This document shows positions 39,284-48,191 of a DNA stretch of 64,000 nt, one piece after another; positions within the stretch are counted from its first letter, which is position 1, and each line of letters begins with the position of its first letter. The notes beneath the pieces were generated by a model. It made no database searches, had not been told where the DNA came from, and saw only the letters and a list, made by a program, of their open reading frames with translations. The stretch lies in NCBI GenBank assembly GCA_031423635.1, contig JANPFX010000086.1:5040-69039 (forward strand). Reading direction: 5' to 3'. The position numbers and the translations under genes were made by a program. The stretch comes from JANLQX01 sp031423635 (GTDB lineage: Bacteria > Actinomycetota > Acidimicrobiia > Acidimicrobiales > JANYDT01).

Positions 39284-42175
39284 GTGGCGTCTACCGGGGA
39301 GCAGTGGAGGCTCGAGATCGACAGCCTCGACTCCGTTGCACAGGCCCTCCGCCTCGCCGAGCGGGCTCGCACGCTGCTCGGACCGGTGGCCGAAAGCGTT
39401 CGCTCGATCGGGGCCACGGCGCTCTACTTCGTCGCCGGGCCGCTGGACGAGGCGGGGCGGAAGCTGATCGGCGATGCCGTCGTCGATCCTGCGACCCAGC
39501 AGGGCACGTGGGCGAATGTCGGCGAAGGCGCCGGTACGGGACGGCGCGATGGCCGGCCGTACGTGGAGGTCGCCCTTCGCCCAGGCGTCACGGATCCGGT
39601 CGGTGACGCGTTCTCGCATGCGGCCGCGGTGCTCGGCGTCCGCGGGATGACGGCAAGGTCGGGAACCCGCTACCGCTTCGACGCCGATGTCGACCGTCAC
39701 GTGGTCGAGCTCGTTGCCGGAACCCTGCTCCACAACGACATCGTCGACGAGGTCTCGTTCGACTCGGCGATCCTCGCCCGGTTCATCGGTCCGTCGGGCA
39801 ACGACGCGGTCGAGGTCGTGCCGGTCCGCGACCTGTCCGACGACGAACTGGCCGCGCTTTCTCGGGAACGTGGTCTAGCGCTCGATCCTGCCGAGCTCGT
39901 GGCGGTCCGCGACTTCTTCGTCTCGATCGGCCGGGATCCCACGGACGCCGAGATCGAGACGATCGCGCAGACCTGGAGCGAGCACTGCTCGCACAAGACC
40001 TTTCGCGCTCGGATCACCTGGGACGATGGAACGGAGGTCGAGCCGTTGCTCAGACAATTGCGCCGCTCGACCGACGAGATCGCCGCTCCATGGGTCCGAT
40101 CGGCCTTTGTCGACAATGCCGGGATCATCGCGTTCGACCCGTCCTACGACATCGCCGTCAAGGTCGAGACGCACAATCACCCTTCCGCCGTGGAACCGTT
40201 CGGTGGTGCGAACACCGGCGTTGGTGGAGTCATCCGCGACGTTCTTGGCGTCGCCGCCGACCCGATCGCCGTGACCGACATCCTCTGCTTCGGTCCGATG
40301 GACACACCGATCGATTCCCTGCCGGTCGGCGTGCTTCATCCGCAACGCATTCGCGACGGGGTGGTCGCGGGAATTGCCGACTACGGAAACAAGATGGGAA
40401 TTCCCACCGTTGCCGGTGCGGTCGCCCACCAACAAGGCTTCACCTCGAACCCACTCGTGTTCGCCGGATGCATCGGTCTCCGGCCGGCCGACCTCGTCCT
40501 CAGCGGCCAGGAACCGGGCGATCGCATCGTCGTGCTGGGCGGGGCCACCGGGCGCGATGGCATCCGGGGCGCTACGTTCTCCTCCGCGACGATGGACGCC
40601 ACGACCGGCGACGTGGCCGGCGCCAGCGTGCAGATCGGCGATCCGATCACCGAAAAGCTGGTCGCCGATGTTTTGGTCGACGCCCGTGACCTCGGGCTCT
40701 TCACGGCCATCACCGATTGCGGTGCCGGTGGGTTCTCGTCGGCGATCGGGGAACTGGCGGCGATCCTCGGTGCCGACGTGGAGTTGCGAGCCGCACCGCG
40801 GAAGTACCCGGGGCTTGCCCCCTGGGAGCTGTGGCTCTCCGAAGCCCAAGAGCGCATGGTGCTGGCGGTTCGACCGGGCAACGTCGAAGCCCTTTCGACG
40901 ATCTGCCGGGAACACGGTGTGTCGATCGCCGATCTCGGTTCGTTCCGTGACGACGGGCAACTCGTCGTTCGTTGTGATGGCCGGGTGATCGTCGATCTGC
41001 CGGGCGAATTCCTCCACGAAGGTCGTCCGACCCGCGAGCTCCGGGCCGAGCATCCCCGGCCGCCGACATCGCACGATCGCCGCGACCCGTCACAGATCCT
41101 CGACAACGCCGGCCGGCTGATGCTCTCGGTGCTGTCGCACCCGGACGTCCGGTCCAATGAGGACATCGTGCGCGGTTTCGACCACGAGATCCTCGGCGCA
41201 ACCGTCGGCCGGCCCTACTTGGGAGTCGAAGACGACGGACCCGCCGATGCGGCGGTGATTGCTCCGCTCCAAGCGGTCTCCGGACGCGGGCTGGCCATCG
41301 GCATCGGTATGAACTGCCGTACCGGTGTCATCGACGCCCGCCGGATGGCCGAAGCAGCGGTCGACGAAGCAGTGCGCAACGTTGTTGCCGTCGGGGCCGA
41401 TCCGGCACAGATCTCGCTCCTCGACAACTTCTCATGGGGCGATCCACGTCGTCCGGAGATGCTCGGCCGCCTCGTCGACGCGGTCGCCGGATGCTGTCAT
41501 TCGGCGAATGCCTTCGGGGCGCCGTTCGTGTCCGGAAAGGACTCGCTCAACAACGAATACGTTGCCGTCGACGGCAGCAGACGTTCGATTCCCCCGACGC
41601 TCGTGATCACCGCGATCGGCATCCTCCCGGATGCCGACCGGATCGTCACGAGCGATGCGAAAGGCCCGGAGAACGTGTTGGTCCTCGTCGGCGCCACTCG
41701 GGCGGAGTTGCGGGGGAGTGTGCTCGATGCCGTGCTCGGCATCGATGGCGGTGGCGAGGTCCCCGGTGGTGACGTCGGCTCTCCCGACCGAATGCAGACG
41801 ATCCACAAGGCGATCGTCGATGGTCTGGTGCAGTCGGCGCACGATGTGGGCGATGGCGGTCTCGTCGTGGCGGTGGCCGAGATGGCGATGGGAGGCCGTC
41901 TCGGGGTCTGGGTGACGCTCGGAACGGATCTCACGCCCCCGGGAAACGCGGTCGATGCCCTGTTCAGCGAATCCAGCGGCCGCATGCTGCTCGAGGTCGT
42001 ACCTGAACATGTCGAGGAGTTGTGCTCGAGGACCGGCGGGGCGGTCATCGGGTACTTCACCGACGAGACGAGGATCGTGTGGAACGTCGATGATCGCGTC
42101 GTGATCGACGTTGCGCTCGACGAGTCGCTCCATGCATGGCGTGGCCATGTGGGCGAACGGGGCGCATCATCGTGA
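39284..42175 (+). CDS. purL: Phosphoribosylformylglycinamidine synthase PurL with fused N-terminal PurS-like region
   Basis: FGAM synthase converts FGAR, glutamine and ATP to FGAM, step 4 of purine synthesis. This protein has 963 residues against about 740 for an ordinary small PurL. Residues 1-165 contain a PurS-like segment (PYVEVALRPGVTDPVGDAFS and RYRFDADVDRHVVEL, about 88-150), preceded by an unassigned alpha/beta segment. The PurL core follows: EIETIAQTWSEHCSHKTFRA (about 226-245), VETHNHPSAVEPFGGANTGV (about 290-310), GGATGRDGIRGATFSS, LSEAQERMVLAV and PFVSGKDSLNNEY (about 747-759), supplying the ATP/Mg2+ and formyl sites. No separate purS is present. purQ overlaps its stop (GTGA) and supplies the glutaminase subunit. 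Confidence 0.94.
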   Translation: MASTGEQWRLEIDSLDSVAQALRLAERARTLLGPVAESVRSIGATALYFVAGPLDEAGRKLIGDAVVDPATQQGTWANVGEGAGTGRRDGRPYVEVALRPGVTDPVGDAFSHAAAVLGVRGMTARSGTRYRFDADVDRHVVELVAGTLLHNDIVDEVSFDSAILARFIGPSGNDAVEVVPVRDLSDDELAALSRERGLALDPAELVAVRDFFVSIGRDPTDAEIETIAQTWSEHCSHKTFRARITWDDGTEVEPLLRQLRRSTDEIAAPWVRSAFVDNAGIIAFDPSYDIAVKVETHNHPSAVEPFGGANTGVGGVIRDVLGVAADPIAVTDILCFGPMDTPIDSLPVGVLHPQRIRDGVVAGIADYGNKMGIPTVAGAVAHQQGFTSNPLVFAGCIGLRPADLVLSGQEPGDRIVVLGGATGRDGIRGATFSSATMDATTGDVAGASVQIGDPITEKLVADVLVDARDLGLFTAITDCGAGGFSSAIGELAAILGADVELRAAPRKYPGLAPWELWLSEAQERMVLAVRPGNVEALSTICREHGVSIADLGSFRDDGQLVVRCDGRVIVDLPGEFLHEGRPTRELRAEHPRPPTSHDRRDPSQILDNAGRLMLSVLSHPDVRSNEDIVRGFDHEILGATVGRPYLGVEDDGPADAAVIAPLQAVSGRGLAIGIGMNCRTGVIDARRMAEAAVDEAVRNVVAVGADPAQISLLDNFSWGDPRRPEMLGRLVDAVAGCCHSANAFGAPFVSGKDSLNNEYVAVDGSRRSIPPTLVITAIGILPDADRIVTSDAKGPENVLVLVGATRAELRGSVLDAVLGIDGGGEVPGGDVGSPDRMQTIHKAIVDGLVQSAHDVGDGGLVVAVAEMAMGGRLGVWVTLGTDLTPPGNAVDALFSESSGRMLLEVVPEHVEELCSRTGGAVIGYFTDETRIVWNVDDRVVIDVALDESLHAWRGHVGERGASS

Positions 42176-42885
42176 CCCGACCGCGAGCGCTCGTCGTCTC
42201 CGCGCCGGGAACGAATCGCGACAACGATGTGGCGTACGCGCTGTCGCTCGCCGGTGCCGAACCGGTTCGGACGCCGCTGCACGTGCTCGTCCGCCGTCCC
42301 CAGCGGCTTCTCGACGCGCAGATGGTCGTGTTCGCCGGTGGATTCTCCTATGCCGATGCTCTCGGGGCCGGCGCTCTGGCCGGACTCCAAGTCGAACGTT
42401 CGCTCTCCGACGAGCTGCGCGCGTTCGTCGCGTCGGGCCGTCCCGTGCTCGGGATCTGCAACGGATTCCAGATCCTTGTCCGGGCCGGCCTACTCCCGGG
42501 GTCGCTGGTGCACAACAATGACGGCCGATTCGTGTGCCGCTGGGTAACGCTCGAACCGGTTGCGGAGACGCAGTGCGTTTGGACGAAGGGGATCGAGGAC
42601 CCGATCGATTGCCCTGTTGCCCACGGCGAGGGTCGTTACCTCGCCAGCGCCGATATCATAGGTGCACATACCGTTCTTCGCTATGCCGACGGCACGAACC
42701 CGAACGGCTCGATGCTCGACACTGCCGGCGTCACCGACGCAACCGGAATGGTGCTCGGCATGATGCCTCACCCCGAGAACCACGTGATCGACCGACAGCA
42801 CCCGCGTTGGCACCGGGGCGAGCACCGAAATCTCGCGCGCCAGCTGTTCGATTCCGGCGTTGCGCACGTCAAGGCCACCGGATGA
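42172..42885 (+). CDS. purQ: FGAM synthase glutaminase subunit PurQ
   Basis: PurQ hydrolyses glutamine and channels ammonia to PurL. The 237 residues form a class I glutamine amidotransferase: start RALVVSAPGTNRDNDVAYAL, a phosphate/oxyanion region VFAGGFSYADALGAGALAG, the nucleophile in PVLGICNGFQILVRAGLLPG (Cys about residue 94) and the His-Glu dyad near MMPHPENHVID. The GTG overlaps the purL stop and the purC ATG overlaps its own stop. An ATG 12 codons upstream lies inside purL and is rejected. The sequence fits the small-PurL partner type. Confidence 0.95.
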   Translation: MTRPRALVVSAPGTNRDNDVAYALSLAGAEPVRTPLHVLVRRPQRLLDAQMVVFAGGFSYADALGAGALAGLQVERSLSDELRAFVASGRPVLGICNGFQILVRAGLLPGSLVHNNDGRFVCRWVTLEPVAETQCVWTKGIEDPIDCPVAHGEGRYLASADIIGAHTVLRYADGTNPNGSMLDTAGVTDATGMVLGMMPHPENHVIDRQHPRWHRGEHRNLARQLFDSGVAHVKATG

Positions 42886-43874
42886 ACATGACGACCGGCG
42901 GCGATGACGTGGATCTCGATCTCGCGATGGTCGACCTGCTCGAGGAGATCGATCTTCCGCTCTCCGGACGACGTGAGGGGAAGGTCAGGATCGGGTGGGA
43001 TCTCCCGGCTGACCGGCTGCTCTTTGTGACGACGGATCGTTTGTCCGCCTTCGATCGTGTGCTGGGCTGCGTCCCTGGTAAGGGTCAGGTCCTCAACCGG
43101 TTGGCGTGGTGGTGGTTCGACGAGCTCGGCGACATCGTCCCGAACCATGCCCTGTCCATTCCCGATCCGAACGTGCTCGTCGCCCGGCGAGCGTCGCCGC
43201 TCCCGGTCGAGGTGATCGTGCGCGGGGCGATCACTGGAGTCACCACCACCTCGCTGTGGATGCGATACCGCGACGGTCAGCGGAGCATCGACGGCCATCA
43301 GCTGCCGGACGGGCTCAGCAAGAACGATCTGCTCACCGAACCCATCATCACGCCGACGACGAAAGCCGCCGCTGGGGGGCATGACGAGCCTCTGAGCGTG
43401 AGCGCGGTCGTTGAGCGCAGACTGGTCGAAGAGACGCTGTGGTCCGACGTTTGCGATGCGGCCCTGGCGCTTTTCACGCGGGGAACCGAGGTGGCGCGAG
43501 CAGCCGGCCTGGTCCTGGCCGACACGAAGTACGAGTTCGGCATCGATGCCGACGGACAGCTACTGCTCATCGACGAGGTCCACACCCCGGACTCGTCGCG
43601 GTTCTGGAATGCCTCGACCCATGAGGAGCGGCTGAGTGCCGGCGCCGAGCCGGAGAGCTTCGACAAGGAGATCATCCGCTGCGCATATGCCGAGCGGGGG
43701 TACCGGGGCGACGGCACTCCTCCCGTGCTCCCGTGGAGCGTGTGGGACGACCTTGCGCTGGCGTACCGCACGGTGTTCGAGCGGCTCACCGGTGAACCTG
43801 TCGTGCTCACGCAGGAGCCCATTGCTCAGCGAATAGTTCGTGCGCTTACTTCTACAGGATTGATCGGGACCTAG
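42882..43874 (+). CDS. purC: SAICAR synthase PurC
   Basis: PurC joins CAIR and aspartate with ATP to make SAICAR (step 8). The 330-residue protein is the longer type. Motifs: GKVRIGWDLPADRLLFVTTD RLSAFDRVL at residues 30-58 (the KVR phosphate loop and SAFD), VEVIVRGAITGVTTTSLWMR, the ATP-binding EPIITPTTKA, LVLADTKYEFGIDADG and LLIDEVHTPDSSRFW. The ATG at 42882 overlaps the purQ stop as ATGA; a longer frame inside purQ is rejected. purF follows after 5 nt. Confidence 0.95.
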   Translation: MNMTTGGDDVDLDLAMVDLLEEIDLPLSGRREGKVRIGWDLPADRLLFVTTDRLSAFDRVLGCVPGKGQVLNRLAWWWFDELGDIVPNHALSIPDPNVLVARRASPLPVEVIVRGAITGVTTTSLWMRYRDGQRSIDGHQLPDGLSKNDLLTEPIITPTTKAAAGGHDEPLSVSAVVERRLVEETLWSDVCDAALALFTRGTEVARAAGLVLADTKYEFGIDADGQLLLIDEVHTPDSSRFWNASTHEERLSAGAEPESFDKEIIRCAYAERGYRGDGTPPVLPWSVWDDLALAYRTVFERLTGEPVVLTQEPIAQRIVRALTSTGLIGT

Positions 43875-43879
43875 CTGCG

Positions 43880-45283
43880 ATGTGCGGAATCCTCGGAGTC
43901 ACCCTCCCATCGTCGGCCGATGACCACGAGGCCGCCCGGCTCTCGTTCTTCGGTCTGTTCGCTCTCCAACACCGTGGGCAGGAGGGCGCCGGTCTGGCGA
44001 CCGCGGACGGCACTGGTGCGCGTATCCACAAGGACACCGGACTGGTGACCCAACTCCTCACCGAGGAACGGCTACGTCAGCTTCCCGGACACCACGCGAT
44101 CGCCCACACGAGATATTCGACGACCGGATCGTCCGTCGTGCGCAACGCTCAGCCTTTCCTGGTGGAGACGAGGCACGGTCCCCTCGGCATCGTCCACAAC
44201 GGCAACCTCGTCAACGCCGCCGAGTTGCGCGATGAGCTCCTGGCGAAGGGCTTCCCGCTCGCCGCCACCTCCGACACCGAGGTGATGGTGCTGATGCTGG
44301 CAAGTGCCGGCGGGAGCTCGTGGGAGGAACGGATCGAGCGGACCATGCCGGCGTGGAAGGGCGCGTACTCGCTCGTCGTACTCGCCTCCGACCGCATCGT
44401 CGCCGTGCGCGACCCGTGGGGGTTCCGTCCCCTCTCGATCGGTCGGCTCCCGAACGGCGGCTGGGCCGCGGCATCAGAGACCAGCGCCCTGGCCACGCTG
44501 GGTTGCAGCGAGGTGCGAGAGGTCGAGCCCGGCGAGATCGTCACGCTGTCCGGCGACTCCGCCTCCGGGCGCCGCACCCTCTTCGGTTCGCCGTCGCTCG
44601 CCCGCTGCACGTTCGAGCACGTGTACTTCTCCCGGCCGGACAGCGTGTGGGACGGCACCAGCGTGCATCACGTCCGTCAGCGGCTGGGCGAGCTCCTGGC
44701 CGAGGAGGCACCGGTCGGCGCCGACGTCGTCGTGCCGGTTCCCGACTCATCGATCCCGGCGGCCATCGGGTTCTCGCAACGTTCGGGGATCTCCTTCAAC
44801 GACGGCTTCATCAAGAACCGCTACATCGGCCGCACCTTCATCGAGCCGACACAGGCCATGCGTGAGCACGGCGTGGCGATGAAGTTCAACGTGCTGCGCG
44901 AGAACCTCGAGGGTCGCCGTGTGGTGATGATCGACGACTCGATCGTTCGCGGCACCACTGCTGGTCCGCTCGTCCGAATGCTGCGAGACGCCGGCGCCAC
45001 CGAGGTGCACGTGCGGGTCACCTGCCCGCCGATCACCCATCCGTGCCACATGGGACTTGATATGGGTACCTACGATGAGCTGATCTCGCATCGCCTCGAC
45101 GTCGAGGGACTCCGGTCGCACATCGGCGCCGATTCGCTGGCTTTCCTCTCGCTGCCTTCGATGATGAAGGCCATTGGTCGAACCGATGGCTACTGCAACG
45201 CGTGTTTCACCGGTGAGTACCCGATTCCTGTACCCGTGACATTCGGCCGCACGAAGAACAACTTCGAGGGAGTCCTCCGATGA
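43880..45283 (+). CDS. purF: Amidophosphoribosyltransferase PurF
   Basis: PurF makes 5-phosphoribosylamine from PRPP and glutamine, the first committed and feedback-controlled step. The 467 residues begin MCGILGV, so the catalytic Cys is exposed once Met is removed; there is no propeptide as found in Bacillus. The glutaminase domain shows FFGLFALQHRGQEGAGLAT and IAHTRYSTTGSS. The PRTase domain has RVVMIDDSIVRGTTAGPLVR (about 348-367) and the 4Fe-4S-type cysteines in VTCPPITHPCHMG and GYCNACFTGEYP, as in the Bacillus class. The purD-purM stretch overlaps its stop (ATGA). Confidence 0.97.
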   Translation: MCGILGVTLPSSADDHEAARLSFFGLFALQHRGQEGAGLATADGTGARIHKDTGLVTQLLTEERLRQLPGHHAIAHTRYSTTGSSVVRNAQPFLVETRHGPLGIVHNGNLVNAAELRDELLAKGFPLAATSDTEVMVLMLASAGGSSWEERIERTMPAWKGAYSLVVLASDRIVAVRDPWGFRPLSIGRLPNGGWAAASETSALATLGCSEVREVEPGEIVTLSGDSASGRRTLFGSPSLARCTFEHVYFSRPDSVWDGTSVHHVRQRLGELLAEEAPVGADVVVPVPDSSIPAAIGFSQRSGISFNDGFIKNRYIGRTFIEPTQAMREHGVAMKFNVLRENLEGRRVVMIDDSIVRGTTAGPLVRMLRDAGATEVHVRVTCPPITHPCHMGLDMGTYDELISHRLDVEGLRSHIGADSLAFLSLPSMMKAIGRTDGYCNACFTGEYPIPVPVTFGRTKNNFEGVLR

Positions 45284-47598
45284 GCTCGGAGCCGGTGAAT
45301 GTCCTGGTGCTCGGATCGGGTGGACGGGAGCACGCGATCGCGTGGGCGGTGGCGAAGTCACCTCGATGCGGCGAACTGGTGGTAGCTCCCGGGAACGCCG
45401 GCATCGCGGCCCGTTGCGAGCCGGTGAGGGTCGACGATCCGGAGGAGGTTTGCGCGCTGGCGCGGCATCTGCGTACGGACCTGGTGATCATCGGTCCGGA
45501 TGCGGCGGTGGCCGCCGGCGTTGCTGACGCGCTCATGGCCGAGGGCATCGCGGTGTTCGGGGCGACAAAGGCCGCGGGAGAACTCGAGTGGTCGAAATCG
45601 GCGTCGCGTGCGTTCTGTGAGCGTCACGGCATCGCCGTGCCGAGGAGCCGTTCGTTCGTCGCCGACGACCTCGACGAGGCGATCGCGTTCGTGCGGGGCG
45701 AGGACGCCGCAATGGTGGTCAAGGCCGACGGTCTCGCCGCCGGCAAGGGCGTCGTGGTCGCCGAGACTGTCGAAGAGGCGGTCGACGCAGTGCACGCCAT
45801 GTTGACGGACCTGGCATTCGGTGCCGCCGGCTCGACCGTGCTCATCGAGGAACGACTCGTCGGTGAGGAGATCTCGCTCCTCGCGTTCTGCGACGGCATC
45901 CGCGCTGTGCCGATGCCACCTGCCCAGGACCACAAGCGTCTCCTCGAAGGCGACCGCGGTCCGAACACCGGGGGCATGGGCGCGTATGCCCCGGCGCCGG
46001 TCTGTCCTCCGTCGCTCGTGTCCGAACTGACCGAACTGATCCTGCAGCGTGCCGTCGACGGATGTGCGGAAGAAGGCCGTCCCTATCGAGGCGTGCTCTA
46101 CGCCGGCCTCATGCTCACCGCGGACGGACCGCGTCTGCTCGAGTTCAACTGCCGCTTCGGTGATCCCGAGGCCCAGGCGATCCTGCCGCTGCTCGATGGC
46201 GATCTCATCGAGATCGCCATGGCCTGTGCGTCGGGAACGCTTGACGACACGATGGTGAACTGGCATGACCGAACTGCATGTGCAGTCGTCGTCGCGGCGC
46301 CCGGGTATCCCGGTACGGTTCAGATGGGTGGACACGTCGTCGACGGGTCATTTCCGGACGACTTGGTGTTCTGGGCGGGCGTCGCCGGTTCGCACGAGGC
46401 GGGCGCAGTTCATGCGGACTCACTCGTCGTCAGCGCCGGACGGGTCGCGGCAGCGGTCGGCGTCGGCGCCGGTATCCGAGAGGCCCGCGAGGCGTCGTAT
46501 GCCGCAGCCGAGCGGATCGCCCTTGCCGGCCGTCAGATGCGTCGCGACATCGGTTGGCGCGCCGTCGCCCGAAGCACGGGTGGGTACTCGGCGTCCGGGG
46601 TCGACATCGATGAGGGAAACCGGGCCGTCGACTTGCTGAAGGCGTCGGTGTCGGCCACTCACGGGCCGGCCGTGCTCGCCGGCGTGGGCGGCTTCGCCGG
46701 GGTGTTCGACATCTCGGCGCTGAAGTCGATGGAGCACCCGGTGCTCGTCGCCTCGACCGACGGCGTGGGCACGAAGGTTGCGCTGGCGGCACAGGCCGGT
46801 CGATTGCGTGGCGTCGGCATCGACCTCGTGAACCACTGCGTGAACGACGTGCTGGTGCAGAACGCCCGGCCGCTGTTCTTCCTCGACTACATCGCGGCAT
46901 CCAAGATCGTCGCCGAACAGGTCGCCGACATCGTCTCCGGCATGGCCGAGGCGTGCTCGCTGAACGGATGTGCGCTTCTCGGCGGCGAGACAGCGGAGAT
47001 GCCCGGCGTGTACCACGAGGGACACGTGGATGTCGCCGGAACACTCGTCGGGCTCGCCGAGCGTGCCTCGTTGCTTCCGCTCCCGACCATCGTGGCCGGT
47101 GATGTCCTGCTCGGCCTGGAGTCGAGCGGACCGCACACGAGCGGGTACTCGCTGTTGCGCCGCATGTTCGCGGCGATTCCGCTCGACGCGATGCCCGCGC
47201 CGCTGCGCGTGCAGATCGGTGATGCACTGCTCGAACCGCATCGTTCCTACCTTCCGGTGCTCGCCCCGCTGCTCGACAGTCCGGTCGGCCACACCGTGAA
47301 GGCACTGGTCCACATCACCGGCGGCGGTCTGCAGGAGAACATCCCGCGTGTGCTGCCCGACGGTCTCGGTGTCGACGTCGAGCTCGGTTCGTGGCCGCTT
47401 CCTCCTCTCTTCGAGCTCGTCCGCGAGGTGAGCGGTCTGGATGCGGAGGAACTCCATCGGACGCTCAACATGGGGATCGGAATGATCATCATCTGCGCAC
47501 ATAGCGATGTTGAGCGGCTCCGTGACGCTCTGGCTGAGGACGTGTGGGAAATCGGTAGGGTCGTCGCCGAACACGCTGGGGAGGTTGTTCTCCGATGA
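45280..47598 (+). CDS. purD-purM: Fused PurD-PurM: GAR synthetase and AIR synthetase
   Basis: One 772-residue frame encodes two enzymes. Residues 1 to about 430 are phosphoribosylamine-glycine ligase (PurD): NVLVLGSGGREHAIAWAVAK, VVKADGLAAGKGVVVAE (ATP-grasp loop), RGPNTGGMGAYAPAPVCPP and LLEFNCRFGDPEAQAILPLL. Residues about 431-772 are PurM (cycloligase making AIR): YSASGVDIDEGNRAVDLLK, STDGVGTKVALAAQAG, VNDVLVQNARPLFFLDYIA, GCALLGGETAEMPGVY and HITGGGLQENIPRVLP. The frame is unbroken and both halves are full length, so the fusion is real in this sequence. purN overlaps the stop (ATGA), giving the order D-M-N found in the eukaryotic GART protein. The linker is short (about DIGWRAVARSTGG). 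Confidence 0.96.
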   Translation: MSSEPVNVLVLGSGGREHAIAWAVAKSPRCGELVVAPGNAGIAARCEPVRVDDPEEVCALARHLRTDLVIIGPDAAVAAGVADALMAEGIAVFGATKAAGELEWSKSASRAFCERHGIAVPRSRSFVADDLDEAIAFVRGEDAAMVVKADGLAAGKGVVVAETVEEAVDAVHAMLTDLAFGAAGSTVLIEERLVGEEISLLAFCDGIRAVPMPPAQDHKRLLEGDRGPNTGGMGAYAPAPVCPPSLVSELTELILQRAVDGCAEEGRPYRGVLYAGLMLTADGPRLLEFNCRFGDPEAQAILPLLDGDLIEIAMACASGTLDDTMVNWHDRTACAVVVAAPGYPGTVQMGGHVVDGSFPDDLVFWAGVAGSHEAGAVHADSLVVSAGRVAAAVGVGAGIREAREASYAAAERIALAGRQMRRDIGWRAVARSTGGYSASGVDIDEGNRAVDLLKASVSATHGPAVLAGVGGFAGVFDISALKSMEHPVLVASTDGVGTKVALAAQAGRLRGVGIDLVNHCVNDVLVQNARPLFFLDYIAASKIVAEQVADIVSGMAEACSLNGCALLGGETAEMPGVYHEGHVDVAGTLVGLAERASLLPLPTIVAGDVLLGLESSGPHTSGYSLLRRMFAAIPLDAMPAPLRVQIGDALLEPHRSYLPVLAPLLDSPVGHTVKALVHITGGGLQENIPRVLPDGLGVDVELGSWPLPPLFELVREVSGLDAEELHRTLNMGIGMIIICAHSDVERLRDALAEDVWEIGRVVAEHAGEVVLR

Positions 47599-48191
47599 GG
47601 CTGGCCGTGATCGCTTCGGGCAGCGGATCGAACCTGCAGGCCATCCTCGACGCATGCGCTTCGCAAGCGCTCGACGCGACGGTGGTGGCTGTCGTCTCTG
47701 ATCGTCCGGAGGCGCAGGCTCTGGTACGTGCCCGCGAGGCAGGAGTGCCCGTGGTGGCAGTGCATCCTCGTCGTCCTCGGGAAAGATTCGACCGCCGGGA
47801 CTGGGACGCATCGCTGGCCGAGATCGTGTCCTCCACCTCGCCCGATTGGGTGGTGCTCGCCGGATTCATGCGTGTGCTCACGAGTGCCTTCCTCGACCGC
47901 TTCCCGGGCCGAGTGATCAATCTGCATCCGGCCCGTCCGGGTGAACTGGCGGGTGTGAATGCCATCGCCCGGGCCTTCGACGAATTCCGGGCGGGTCGAC
48001 GATCGTCGACCGGTGTGATGGTCCACCTGGTGCCCGACGAAGGGGTCGACGACGGACCGGTGTTGGCTGTCGAGGATGTCCCGATCTTCGCGTCTGACAC
48101 CGTCGAGACGCTCGCTGCCCGCATGCACGCAGTCGAACACCGGTTGCTCATCAGCACGCTCACCCACCTACCCCGGGAGGTTCATTCATGA
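47595..48191 (+). CDS. purN: Phosphoribosylglycinamide formyltransferase PurN
   Basis: PurN transfers formyl from 10-formyltetrahydrofolate to GAR (step 3). The 198 residues start LAVIASGSGSNLQAILDACA (phosphate loop SGSGSN), then WVVLAGFMRVLTSAFLDRFP. The catalytic Asn and His are in RVINLHPARPG (N-x-H-P) and the Asp in VPDEGVDDGPVL. Where typical enzymes have HPSLLP and a folate loop, this one has HPARPGELAGVNAIARAFDE, a modest divergence. The start overlaps the purD-purM stop, and guaB overlaps its end (ATGA). Confidence 0.93.
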   Translation: MRLAVIASGSGSNLQAILDACASQALDATVVAVVSDRPEAQALVRAREAGVPVVAVHPRRPRERFDRRDWDASLAEIVSSTSPDWVVLAGFMRVLTSAFLDRFPGRVINLHPARPGELAGVNAIARAFDEFRAGRRSSTGVMVHLVPDEGVDDGPVLAVEDVPIFASDTVETLAARMHAVEHRLLISTLTHLPREVHS

